Source: Herbaspirillum sp. SJZ106 (lineage in GTDB: Bacteria; Pseudomonadota; Gammaproteobacteria; Burkholderiales; Burkholderiaceae_D). Taken from it: a stretch of 64,000 nucleotides of DNA. Each line of letters starts with the position of its first letter. The first letter of the stretch is position 1. The stretch spans positions 62,001 through 126,000 of the forward strand of contig NZ_VFNI01000007.1 in the NCBI RefSeq assembly GCF_006715495.1, given 5' to 3'. Positions 35,086-42,602 of the stretch are shown here, in pieces. Below the pieces are notes generated by a model. It worked only from the letters and a program-made list of their open reading frames with translations. It did no database searches and was not told the DNA's origin. Position numbers and translations under genes: made by a program.

Positions 35086-36120
35086 ATGTTTCCAAGGAAT
35101 GCCTGGTATGTCGCCTGCTACCCGTCAGAGGTACAGGACAAGCCGCTGGGACGGCGCATCTGCAACGAAAAGATGGTGTTTTACCGCGACCGGGACGGCA
35201 AGGTTCGCGCACTGGAGGATTTTTGCCCGCATCGCGGGGCGCCGTTGTCGTTGGGCTTTGTGCGCGATGGCAACCTGGTGTGCGGCTACCACGGGCTTGA
35301 AATGGGCTGTGACGGCAAGACGGTGTCCATGCCGGAGCAGCGTGTCCGCGGTTTCCCCTGCATCCGTAGTTTTGCGGTGGAGGAGCGTTATGGATTTGTC
35401 TGGGTCTGGCCGGGCGAGCAGGCGTTGGCGGATCCCGCCAAGATCGAGCATCTGGAGTGGGCGGTCAACCCCCAGTGGGCGTATGGCGGCGGGCTGTACC
35501 ACATCAATTGCGAGTATCGCCTGATGATCGACAACCTGATGGACTTGACGCATGAGACCTATGTGCATGCGACCAGCATCGGCCAGAAGGAAATCGACGA
35601 GTCGCCGGTCAATACCCGGGTCGAAGGAGACTGCGTGATCACCGAGCGCCATATGGAAAACATTATCGCGCCGCCATTCTGGCAAGGCGCCATGCGCGCC
35701 AACGACCTGGATCCGAGCCAGCCGGTCGATCGCTGGCAGATCTGCCGCTTTACCCCGCCGAGCCATGTGATGATCGAGGTCGGGGTGGCGCTGGCCGGCA
35801 ACGGCGGCTATCACGCCGACCCGAAATTCAAGGCGTCCAGCGTGGTCGTCGATTTCATCACGCCGGAGACCGATACTTCGCATTGGTATTTCTGGGGCAT
35901 GGCCCGCAACTTCAAGGCGGACGATCCCGAGGTGACCGAACAAATCCGCAAGGGGCAGGGGGCCGTCTTTGCGGAAGACCGGGAAATGCTGGAGCGCCAG
36001 CAAGCGAATATCCTGGAATATCCGCAGCGCAAGCTCCTGATGCTCAATATCGACGCGGGAGGCGTTCAGTCGCGCCGGATCATCGACAGGATCCTGGCCC
36101 GGGAGAAGAGCGAAGCCTGA
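35086..36120 (+). CDS. vanA: vanillate O-demethylase oxygenase subunit
   Basis: This 344-residue Rieske monooxygenase removes the methyl group of vanillate, giving protocatechuate and formaldehyde. The start MFPRNAWYVACYPSEV is characteristic of VanA. The Rieske ligands are C47, H49, C66 and H69; the mononuclear iron site is N150, D153, H156 and H161 (DNLMDLTHETYVH). Length is normal. It is the last gene of the operon. VanA enzymes can be broad and may also accept syringate. Its reductase gene vanB is 9 kb away, in the divergent-side operon. Confidence 0.9.
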   Translation: MFPRNAWYVACYPSEVQDKPLGRRICNEKMVFYRDRDGKVRALEDFCPHRGAPLSLGFVRDGNLVCGYHGLEMGCDGKTVSMPEQRVRGFPCIRSFAVEERYGFVWVWPGEQALADPAKIEHLEWAVNPQWAYGGGLYHINCEYRLMIDNLMDLTHETYVHATSIGQKEIDESPVNTRVEGDCVITERHMENIIAPPFWQGAMRANDLDPSQPVDRWQICRFTPPSHVMIEVGVALAGNGGYHADPKFKASSVVVDFITPETDTSHWYFWGMARNFKADDPEVTEQIRKGQGAVFAEDREMLERQQANILEYPQRKLLMLNIDAGGVQSRRIIDRILAREKSEA

Positions 36121-36171
36121 TATTCCGGCCGCACGCTGCTCATGAAGGACCTGGCGGCCAGGTCTACCTGC
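36121..36171 (+). pseudogene. 51-bp scar made of two fused kup fragments
   Basis: Bases 36121-36140 equal kup 15211-15230 with one mismatch. Bases 36141-36171 equal kup 15465-15496 with one missing G. The intervening 234 bp of kup are absent. It follows the vanA stop directly and lies in the same direction as kup. It is a non-coding remnant, apparently left from a second kup copy or from the event that inserted the island after kup. Confidence 0.8.
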
Positions 36172-36192
36172 AGCGGCCCGGAAAAGCAAAAT

Positions 36193-36228
36193 ACCCCAAA
36201 GCCTGGATCGGCATCCAACGTTTGGGGT
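36193..36228. repeat. inverted repeat after vanA
   Basis: The 8-bp arms ACCCCAAA (36193-36200) and TTTGGGGT (36221-36228) are separated by 20 bp. It could fold in the vanA transcript end; its purpose is unknown. Confidence 0.4.
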
Positions 36229-36240
36229 GCGGTTTAAAGG

Positions 36241-36269
36241 GCGGGCATTTTTCTGTGCGGAATGCCCGC
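36241..36269. terminator. terminator between vanA and the convergent hydrolase gene
   Basis: The stem GCGGGCATT / AATGCCCGC has an 11-nt loop and is followed by TTT on the plus side and by CCCTTTAAA on the minus side. It lies between convergent genes and probably works in both directions. Confidence 0.6.
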
Positions 36270-36289
36270 TTTCATCCATGTGCGCGGCA

Positions 36290-37081
36290 TCAGCGCGCCG
36301 TCCGCGCCGCCCGGTCGATCAACCCGGCCACAGCATCCGGGTGCGAAACCAATGACATATGGCTGGAGCGGATCTCTACCGTGTGCGCACCGGTCATTGC
36401 CGCTAACTTGCGCTGCACCGCAATGGGCAGGGCATGATCGCCTTCGGTCAGCAAATACCAGCTGGGTTTGTCGCGCCATGCCGCCTGTCCGATCTTCTCG
36501 CTGAACGCCGCGGCTGCGATTGGCTGTTGCACCGCCGCCAGCCGTCGTGTTTCCTGGGAGGCGACATCGCCGGCCATCACCTTGGCAAATGCTGCGGGAT
36601 CATCAAGCCAGACCAGGCCGTTCGTATCGGGCGCCATGCCTTCCATGGGAGCGTGCAAGCGTTCCAGTAGCTGGCCAACGCTTTCGCCCGAATCGGGCGT
36701 CAGTGCTGACAGGTACACCAGGCCACGTACTTTGGGGTGGTTTCCGGCTTCGGTAATCACCGCACCGCCCCAAGAGTGACCGACCAGCAGCACATCATGC
36801 GGCTGACGCTCGATCACCCTGGTCGTGGCCGTTACATCGGCCTCCAGCGACGTCAATGGGTTCTGCACTGCCGTGACGCGATACCCTTTCTTCTGCAGCA
36901 GGGCGATCACTTTGGACCAACTGGAACCATCGGAAAAGGCGCCGTGGACAAGAACGATATCAAGGGGTTTTTGCATCTCGGATTGCGCCTTTGCCAAGAC
37001 CGGATTGAGTGACGCGGCCACCAAAAGCGCCAGCAGTATTTTCCGACTCGCTGCCGAGATCATGCGTTTGACTTTGTGCAT
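36290..37081 (-). CDS. secreted alpha/beta hydrolase
   Basis: This 263-residue hydrolase has an N-terminal signal peptide (about residues 1-33, ending AKAQ). The fold begins DIVLVHGAFSDGSSWSKVI. The nucleophile is the serine of GHSWGG, and the histidine is near the end in SSHMSLVSHP. It matches the esterase family often annotated as AB_hydrolase_6. It is the third gene of an operon with yciI-like and azoR genes controlled by a divergent LysR. The substrate is unknown. Confidence 0.78.
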   Translation of the reverse strand: MHKVKRMISAASRKILLALLVAASLNPVLAKAQSEMQKPLDIVLVHGAFSDGSSWSKVIALLQKKGYRVTAVQNPLTSLEADVTATTRVIERQPHDVLLVGHSWGGAVITEAGNHPKVRGLVYLSALTPDSGESVGQLLERLHAPMEGMAPDTNGLVWLDDPAAFAKVMAGDVASQETRRLAAVQQPIAAAAFSEKIGQAAWRDKPSWYLLTEGDHALPIAVQRKLAAMTGAHTVEIRSSHMSLVSHPDAVAGLIDRAARTAR

Positions 37082-37105
37082 GTCGTGCTCCCAATGGCCT
37101 GGATG

Positions 37106-37414
37106 TCAGATGAACCTGGCGCCGGGCGCCCAATGCGCGGGAAATTCCGCCGATGCCAGTGCCGGCGAGCAGGCATGGGCCTGATAGCTGGCCACGTTTT
37201 GTGCGATGAAGGGGTCTTGCGCCATCATCGCTTCCAGTGCTTCGCGGTTGGGGCAGGAGGCCAAGATCATTCCGCCGGTCTTCGAGTCCAGGGGGCCGGC
37301 GAAGATCATGCCGCCCTGGCGGAGGTTATTGACGAGCCAGGCCTTGTGGGGCTCCAGATGGTGGTTCACTTCCTCCATGGGGCGTGTGTAGTTCAGCAAG
37401 ACTGCATAGATCAT
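37106..37414 (-). CDS. YciI family protein
   Basis: This 102-residue protein has the dimeric alpha-beta barrel pattern of YciI: MIYAVLLNYTRPMEEVNHHLEPHKAWL then GGMIFAGPLDSKTGGMILA and ALEAMMAQDPF. The histidine in the PH(K) segment is the conserved one. YciI proteins are small putative hydrolases or dehydrochlorinase-like enzymes. GGAG lies 8 nt before the ATG. It lies between the azoreductase and hydrolase genes. Confidence 0.82.
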   Translation of the reverse strand: MIYAVLLNYTRPMEEVNHHLEPHKAWLVNNLRQGGMIFAGPLDSKTGGMILASCPNREALEAMMAQDPFIAQNVASYQAHACSPALASAEFPAHWAPGARFI

Positions 37415-37452
37415 GATGCGTTCTCCAGATCGGTTGATCGATTGATTGTTGG

Positions 37453-38079
37453 TCAGTTGGAAAAAAGGCCGGCAACGGCGGCCGGGATATGGTCGAGCGC
37501 CTCGCGCATCGACTTGCTGCGCAGCTCCGCGCCTTTGGTCAGCAGTTCTGCGCGCACAAAGCGCACGCGCTGGATACCAAGGAAGCCGAAGAAGGCTTTC
37601 AGGTAAGACTCCTGATGATCCATTATCTCCGCCGGCCCGCTGGAATACATGCCGCCGCGGGTAGACGTCACGATTACCGCCTTGTCTCCGGAGAGGCCGA
37701 TGGGGCCGGTTTCGGTATAGCGGAAGGTGCGTCCGGGTTGAGCGATGCGGTCCAGCCATGCTTTCAACTGGCTGGGCACGGAAAAGTTGTACATCGGCAC
37801 GCCAAGTACGATCACGTCGCTGGCCAGCAATTCGCTGACCAGGGTTTCCGACAGCGCATGCTCGCTACGCACGGCGGCATCCTCGGCAACCGTGCCGGGT
37901 TGGCGGAAGCCGGCGGCAATGGCGCCATCCAGGTGGGCGATAGGCGTTTGAGCCAGATCCCTCACGTTCACCTGCGCAGCGGGATGCAGGGTAAGCAGTT
38001 CCTCGACCACTGCGGCACTGAGTACGCGAGAGGCAGAGGCTGCGCCGAGGATGCTGGAGTCGAGATGGAGGATTTGCAT
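37453..38079 (-). CDS. azoR: FMN-dependent NADH-azoreductase
   Basis: This 208-residue flavodoxin-fold quinone/azo reductase has LHLDSSILGAASASRVLS near its start (FMN phosphate loop), then GVPMYNFSVPSQLKAWLDRI and TSTRGGMYSSGPAE, both typical of AzoR. It reduces azo bonds and quinones with NADH. It is the first gene of the operon opposite the LysR gene at 38237, with two palindromic sites in between. Confidence 0.88.
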   Translation of the reverse strand: MQILHLDSSILGAASASRVLSAAVVEELLTLHPAAQVNVRDLAQTPIAHLDGAIAAGFRQPGTVAEDAAVRSEHALSETLVSELLASDVIVLGVPMYNFSVPSQLKAWLDRIAQPGRTFRYTETGPIGLSGDKAVIVTSTRGGMYSSGPAEIMDHQESYLKAFFGFLGIQRVRFVRAELLTKGAELRSKSMREALDHIPAAVAGLFSN

Positions 38080-38171
38080 GGCGGAGACCTTTCAGGAAAT
38101 CGGGAAATGAAGAACACGGAGTCACGATACCCAGTAGGTCGGTGCTTCACTAGTCGCCGCCACTGCACCAG

Positions 38172-38218
38172 ATTGTTCCATCAATAGGACAATCAGGCTT
38201 CTATAATGAAGTCTTCAT
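38172..38218. promoter_or_regulatory. two dyads in the azoR/LysR divergent promoter
   Basis: An imperfect dyad spans 38172-38193 (ATTGTTCC ... GGACAAT) with LysR-like spacing. A tight palindrome, ATGAAG-T-CTTCAT, lies at 38206-38218, 19 bp before the LysR start. They are candidate activator and autoregulation sites. Confidence 0.5.
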
Positions 38219-38236
38219 ATCAAGCCGCGGCCCCCC

Positions 38237-39190
38237 ATGGAAGATCTCAATGACCTGGCTTTATTTGCCGCCGTGGTGGTGCACGGCAGTTTCTCCGCAG
38301 CAGCACGGGCGCTCAATACGCCCAAGTCGCGCATCAGCCGCCGGGTAGCGGAATTGGAGCAGCGACTGGGGGTGCGGCTCCTCCAGCGTTCCACCCGGGT
38401 GGTGCGGGTCACCGATGTCGGCTCGGCCTTCTTCACCCATTGCGAGGCCATGACCAATGCCGCGCGCGCGGCGGTGGAAGTGACAGAACACGCCGGCGCC
38501 AAGCCCGCCGGCCGCCTGCGGGTGAGTTCGCCCATGGGGGTCGCGCACGTCTTTCTGGCGCCGCTACTGGCACGCTTCCTGAAAGCGCACCCGGATGTCA
38601 GGCTGGAACTGGAATTGAGCAACCGGCGGGTTGATGTGATCGGCGAAGGCTACGATGTCGCCATGCGGGTCAGGAGCACACTGGAGGATTCCAATCTGGT
38701 GGTGCGCACCTTTGGCGCCAGCCAGCAGATCCTGACGGCCAGCCCGGCCTTCATACGCAGCCATGGCCCCTTTGACGCCACCGCATCCCTGCAAGGGCTG
38801 CCCGGCCTCGGCCCTGGAGGCATGCCCGGCGAGCCTTCCTGCTGGCGCTTGCAAGGGCCGGAAGGCGAAACGGTCGAGGTTGACTATGTGTGCGCGTTGC
38901 AAACCGATGACGTACACCTGATGATGGCTGCCGCCGTGGGCGGCGTCGGCTTGGCGGTACTGCCATTCAACGTCTGCCATGCAGCGATTGTCCGGGGCGA
39001 ACTGGCGATGCTGCTTCCGCAGTACCGGGCGCCGGCACACCAGTTGCATGCGGTGTTCCCCTCCCGCCGGGGGCTGGTGCCGGCGGTACGCGCCTTCATC
39101 GAATTCCTGGCGGTGGAACTGACGCAGACGATGCAACAGGAAAATCAGGCCTTGCAGGCATTGTTGACTGGCGCCGATGCGAATCGCTAG
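38237..39190 (+). CDS. LysR-family transcriptional regulator
   Basis: This 317-residue regulator has the winged helix LALFAAVVVHGSFSAAARALNTPKSRISRRVAELEQRLG at residues 7-45 and an effector domain with GRLRVSSPMGVAHVFLAPLL, the LysR subgroup common for drug and quinone resistance regulators (AaeR/DmlR-like). It is divergent from azoR, yciI-like and hydrolase genes and probably regulates them. The ATG lies just inside the promoter dyads. Confidence 0.87.
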   Translation: MEDLNDLALFAAVVVHGSFSAAARALNTPKSRISRRVAELEQRLGVRLLQRSTRVVRVTDVGSAFFTHCEAMTNAARAAVEVTEHAGAKPAGRLRVSSPMGVAHVFLAPLLARFLKAHPDVRLELELSNRRVDVIGEGYDVAMRVRSTLEDSNLVVRTFGASQQILTASPAFIRSHGPFDATASLQGLPGLGPGGMPGEPSCWRLQGPEGETVEVDYVCALQTDDVHLMMAAAVGGVGLAVLPFNVCHAAIVRGELAMLLPQYRAPAHQLHAVFPSRRGLVPAVRAFIEFLAVELTQTMQQENQALQALLTGADANR

Positions 39191-39237
39191 AACATGGTCG
39201 GCCGTTGTAGAAGCCGATCGCGGGGCCTGGCGGCAAG

Positions 39238-40088
39238 CTAATAATGCCGTATCCCCAGCACCACCGCACCGGCGGTAATCACCGCGCAAGACAATACCCG
39301 CCGCAGCGTCAGTTTCTCTCCCTTCTCTCCCAGGAAGATCGCACCGATCAGCAGCGCGAACAGCACCGAGGTTTCGCGCAGCGCCGAGACCATGCCCATC
39401 GGCGCCAGCGTGACGGCCCAGATGACGATGCCGTAGGCCAGCAGCGACATCACGCCGCCCAGCAGGCTGGTCCAGGTGTCGCGCTGGCCCAGGGCGAACG
39501 GCGATGCTTGTAGAGATAGATCAATGCCAGCGGGATGCTGTCGAGCACGAACAGCCAGCCGGTATAGGAAATCGAGTCGCCGGCCAGGCGCGCGCCGATG
39601 CCGTCGGTGACGGTGTAGGCCGCGATGAAGGCGCCGGTGGCGAAGGCGGCCGCCGGCGCCCGCAGGTGTTCGCGGTGGCCCAGTCCGCGCAGGTTGGCCA
39701 GGCTGACGATGCCCACGGAGACCAGCGCGATGCCGATGGCGGTATGGATGCCCAGTTGCTCGCCGGCGAACACCGCCGCGCCCAGCGCCACCAGCAGCGG
39801 CGAGGAACCGCGCGCGATGGGGTAGGACTGGCCGAAGTCGCCGATCTTGTAGGCGCGGATCAGGAACAGGTTGTAGCCGGTATGCAGGATGCCGGAGAGG
39901 ATGATGCAGAACCAGCTGGCCGGATCGGGCAGCGGGCGCCACAGCACCAGCGGGATGGCGCCCAGGCCGGCGCCGATGGTCATCAGCGACAGCGAGGCCA
40001 GGCGGTCGGCGCTGCTCTTGAGCAAGGCGTTCCAGGAGGCATGCAACAGGGCGGCTGTCAGTACCAGTCCGATGACGGGGAGGTTCAT
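39238..40088 (-). pseudogene. EamA/DMT-family transporter with a frameshift
   Basis: The N-terminal part (MNLPVIGLVLTAALLHASWNALLKSS from 40088) and the C-terminal part (SLLGGVMSLLAYGIVIWAVTLAPMGMVSALRETSVLFALLIGAIFLGE) are both typical DMT transporter halves, but they lie in different frames. The shift falls near 39485-39525, after LIYLYKH. The whole span is 851 bp, one base short of a multiple of three. This is either a recent inactivating deletion or a sequencing error. The start overlaps the TrmB-like stop (ATGA). Confidence 0.8.
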
Positions 40089-40744
40089 AGAGTTGCGCGG
40101 CAGCGCCAGAGAGAGTGGCCGGAGGCGAGGTACTTGCGCTCGAAGGGGGTGATGGGAGCATCGGTAGTGTAAGGCTCGGCGGCGGTGTCCTGTCCGCTCA
40201 GCTGCTTCAGCGCGGCGGCGAATTCCTCGACATAGATGCGCCAGTTGCTGCGGCATTCGAGATGGCCGCCCAGCTGGAGGATGGTCGGGAAGACAGCGTG
40301 GCCGTGCCAGCGTCGTGCGAGGTGGCCGATCTTGGGCCAGGGATTGGGATAGAGCAGGTAGTGGCGCGCCGGCCGCCAGCCGGCATCGGCCGCCAGGCGC
40401 CAGTAGTCGACCAGGTCGGCCCGCACGAAACACAGGTTGCCGGGTTCCGCGCCTTCCCAATGCGTGTTGCGCGCCAGCCGGTCGGCCGACTGGTCGATGC
40501 CGATCACGAAGTGGTCGGGGTATTGCGCAGCCAGGTGCAGCGTCGACAGCCCCACGCCGCAGCCGGTGTCGAGGATCAGCGGCGCTTCGCCGGCGGCGCG
40601 CCAGGCCGCCAGGCTGTGCTCGAAGGCGCGGCGGTTGTAGTCGGCGATGGGCTTGCGGAACGCGTGCGCGGCATGGCGCGCGACCAGACCGGCAAGTTGC
40701 TCATGCACGCCGGTTTGGGCGCTGCTGATGGGGGTGGAGTTCAC
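40085..40744 (-). CDS. TrmB-like tRNA (guanine-N7)-methyltransferase family protein
   Basis: This 219-residue SAM-dependent methyltransferase has the SAM loop ILDTGCGVGLSTLHLA (about residues 57-72) and YPNPWPK (about 133-139), the TrmB signature normally read FPDPWPK. The rest is shorter and more divergent than housekeeping TrmB. It may be the second TrmB-type protein seen in some proteobacteria, so tRNA m7G46 activity is likely but not certain. It is coupled to the EamA gene. Confidence 0.72.
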   Translation of the reverse strand: MNSTPISSAQTGVHEQLAGLVARHAAHAFRKPIADYNRRAFEHSLAAWRAAGEAPLILDTGCGVGLSTLHLAAQYPDHFVIGIDQSADRLARNTHWEGAEPGNLCFVRADLVDYWRLAADAGWRPARHYLLYPNPWPKIGHLARRWHGHAVFPTILQLGGHLECRSNWRIYVEEFAAALKQLSGQDTAAEPYTTDAPITPFERKYLASGHSLWRCRATL

Positions 40745-40830
40745 GGACTGCGCAAAAGAAGACGAAAGCGCAATTCTAGGGCTTGTGCGCCATTATTTCA
40801 GCAGGGCTGCAAAGCGGCAGCGCAAAGAAA

Positions 40831-40856
40831 AACGCCGCGCTGGCGGGCGCGGCGTT
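40831..40856 (-). terminator. terminator of the DUF3567 gene
   Basis: A 10-bp GC-rich stem (AACGCCGCGC / GCGCGGCGTT) with a 6-nt loop is followed on the minus strand by TTTTTC. It is an intrinsic terminator 25 bp past the DUF3567 stop. Confidence 0.8.
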
Positions 40857-40880
40857 GTCACGGGATGGTGGAAGGTGGAT

Positions 40881-41138
40881 TCAATGCAGCGTCATCGGGT
40901 GGCGCATCATCACGTCGTAGCGGCTCAGGAAGGTGTCGATGTCTTCCATCGTCGGTTCGCTGGCGATGAGCTCTTGCACATCCTTGCGGAACAGTTCTGC
41001 GGCGGGGCCGTCGATGTAGATTTCCCGCTGGCCCGACTTGTCCATGATCTCGTAGCCGCCGAAACGCAGGGCTTCATGGTCGGTGTCGGCACCGAATTCG
41101 ACGACGCTGTACTGTTCACTGTTGTAGATGAGATTCAT
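40881..41138 (-). CDS. DUF3567 family protein
   Basis: This 85-residue protein has the Burkholderiales DUF3567 pattern: MNLIYNSEQYSVVEFGAD at the start, GGYEIMDK, and the acidic EEP-like region before a short C-terminus. Function is unknown. It is monocistronic with its own terminator. Its phylogenetic restriction supports a betaproteobacterial host. Confidence 0.85.
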   Translation of the reverse strand: MNLIYNSEQYSVVEFGADTDHEALRFGGYEIMDKSGQREIYIDGPAAELFRKDVQELIASEPTMEDIDTFLSRYDVMMRHPMTLH

Positions 41139-41743
41139 AGTGACTCCTTATGCTGGAATACTGCTTCGAAAAGGAAGTGGCGTCTTCACTGGGAATTTCA
41201 AGAGCAAGCCCGAAGAAGCGGTTCTGGCGGGCGGTGTGATGCTTTATTGCCATCTTGCTGCGGTACCTCCGGGAGCAACCCCATGCGCTCCCTGAGTCTG
41301 GTTACGGCATTGTTGCCTGAAACCTTGATGCCCGATTGCCCCCCGGCTTTCTGCTGCAGCCGTACGGCCGTTGGCGGACGACGGCATTACATCAGTAGAT
41401 GAAGCCGTCTGCCGGAAGTTCATCGCCGGGCTGGCGTTGCCGGGGCGCAAACAAATCCGTCAACCCGCCGTCACTGCGCCGCCCCGCGTGATTGCCGGGC
41501 GTTTCCGGCGCGACCGGGCATCGTCCCGGGCCCGGCGACGGGAGATACCGTAAAACTACCGTATTTGCCGGGCGACCTGCGGGAGGAGAGGGAAACCGGA
41601 AAAATCCCGAACCCGGAAAGAAAAACCGCAAGGCGGCGGCAATGGATACGCGCAAGAGACGTCGATAGGCATGCCATGAAAGCAAACAGGACCGCCAAGC
41701 GGTCCTGCGGTCCTGTGATCCTGTTGGTCGGCGCCGGCCGCGG
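41139..41743. other. intergenic region between DUF3567 and ntrX
   Basis: About 600 bp without a convincing gene. The right end holds the ntrX terminator (41688-41706). The left end must hold the DUF3567 promoter. The middle has no recognised RNA or repeat. Confidence 0.4.
41688..41706 (-). terminator. terminator of ntrX
   Basis: An 8-bp stem (AGGACCGC / GCGGTCCT) with a 3-nt loop is followed on the minus strand by GTTTGCTTT. It lies 38 bp after the ntrX stop. Confidence 0.6.
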
Positions 41744-42493
41744 TCAATGGTTTCTCTTGGCGAGCTTGCCGGGTTCCACGCCCAGTTGCTTGAGCTTGCG
41801 GTAGAGGTGGGTGCGTTCCAGCCCGGTGCGTTCGGCCACGCGGGTCATGCTGCCGTTTTCGCGCACCAGGTGGTATTCGAAATAGGCGCGCTCGAAGGCA
41901 TCGCGCGCCTCGCGCAGCGGCAGGTCGAAGGAGATGTTGGCGGCGTTGTCGGCTACCTGACTGTAAGGCGAGGCGGCCGGCATGCCATGGTGCAGCGGGT
42001 CGCCGCCCAGGGCGGGAGCGTAGTTGGCGATCGGGGCGGCGTGGTCGGCTGCATGCAGGTTCTCCACGCTGCCGTTGGCGACGGCGGCGACCGGGCTCGG
42101 ACGGTAGCTGGCCGGGCGCGCCGGTTCGCGGCTGTGCGAGAGTCCCTGCTGGACCGCCTTGAGCAGCTTTTGCAGCGCGATCGGCTTTTCCAGGAAGTTG
42201 AGCGCTCCGATGCGGGTGGCTTCGACCGCGGTGTCGATGGTGGCGTGGCCGGACATCATGATCACGGGCATGGTCAGCAGGCCGTCGCGCTGCCACTCCT
42301 TGAGGAGGGTGACGCCGTCGGTGTCGGGCATCCAGATATCCAGCAGCACGAGGTCGGGCACGCTGTTCTGGCGCAGTTCACGCGCTTGCTGGGCGTTCTC
42401 CGCGGTTGCCACGACATGTCCCTCATCGCCCAGAATTTCTGAGAGCAATTCGCGGATACCCATTTCGTCATCGACGACCAGGATGTTAGCCAT
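41744..42493 (-). CDS. ntrX: NtrX-like response regulator without the AAA+ domain
   Basis: This 249-residue protein has a receiver domain at residues 1-120 (VVDDEMGIREL, phosphorylated aspartate in LLDIWMPDTDG, K in FLEKP). A low-complexity linker follows (about 120-200), then a Fis-type HTH (RVAERTGLERTHLYRKLKQLG). The sigma-54-activating AAA+ module of NtrX/NtrC, about 240 residues, is absent. It should therefore bind DNA and regulate without contacting sigma-54. Its kinase is the NtrY-like protein upstream. Confidence 0.85.
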   Translation of the reverse strand: MANILVVDDEMGIRELLSEILGDEGHVVATAENAQQARELRQNSVPDLVLLDIWMPDTDGVTLLKEWQRDGLLTMPVIMMSGHATIDTAVEATRIGALNFLEKPIALQKLLKAVQQGLSHSREPARPASYRPSPVAAVANGSVENLHAADHAAPIANYAPALGGDPLHHGMPAASPYSQVADNAANISFDLPLREARDAFERAYFEYHLVRENGSMTRVAERTGLERTHLYRKLKQLGVEPGKLAKRNH

Positions 42494-42602
42494 GTGCTGC
42501 TTTCCTCGTTGCTAGTTCATTGTCCAAGTTTTCGGTCTTGTCCCGGTGGGCTGGCTGCATGCGCAGCCGATTCCCCGGGATGCGGCACGCGAATCTTGAG
42601 TC

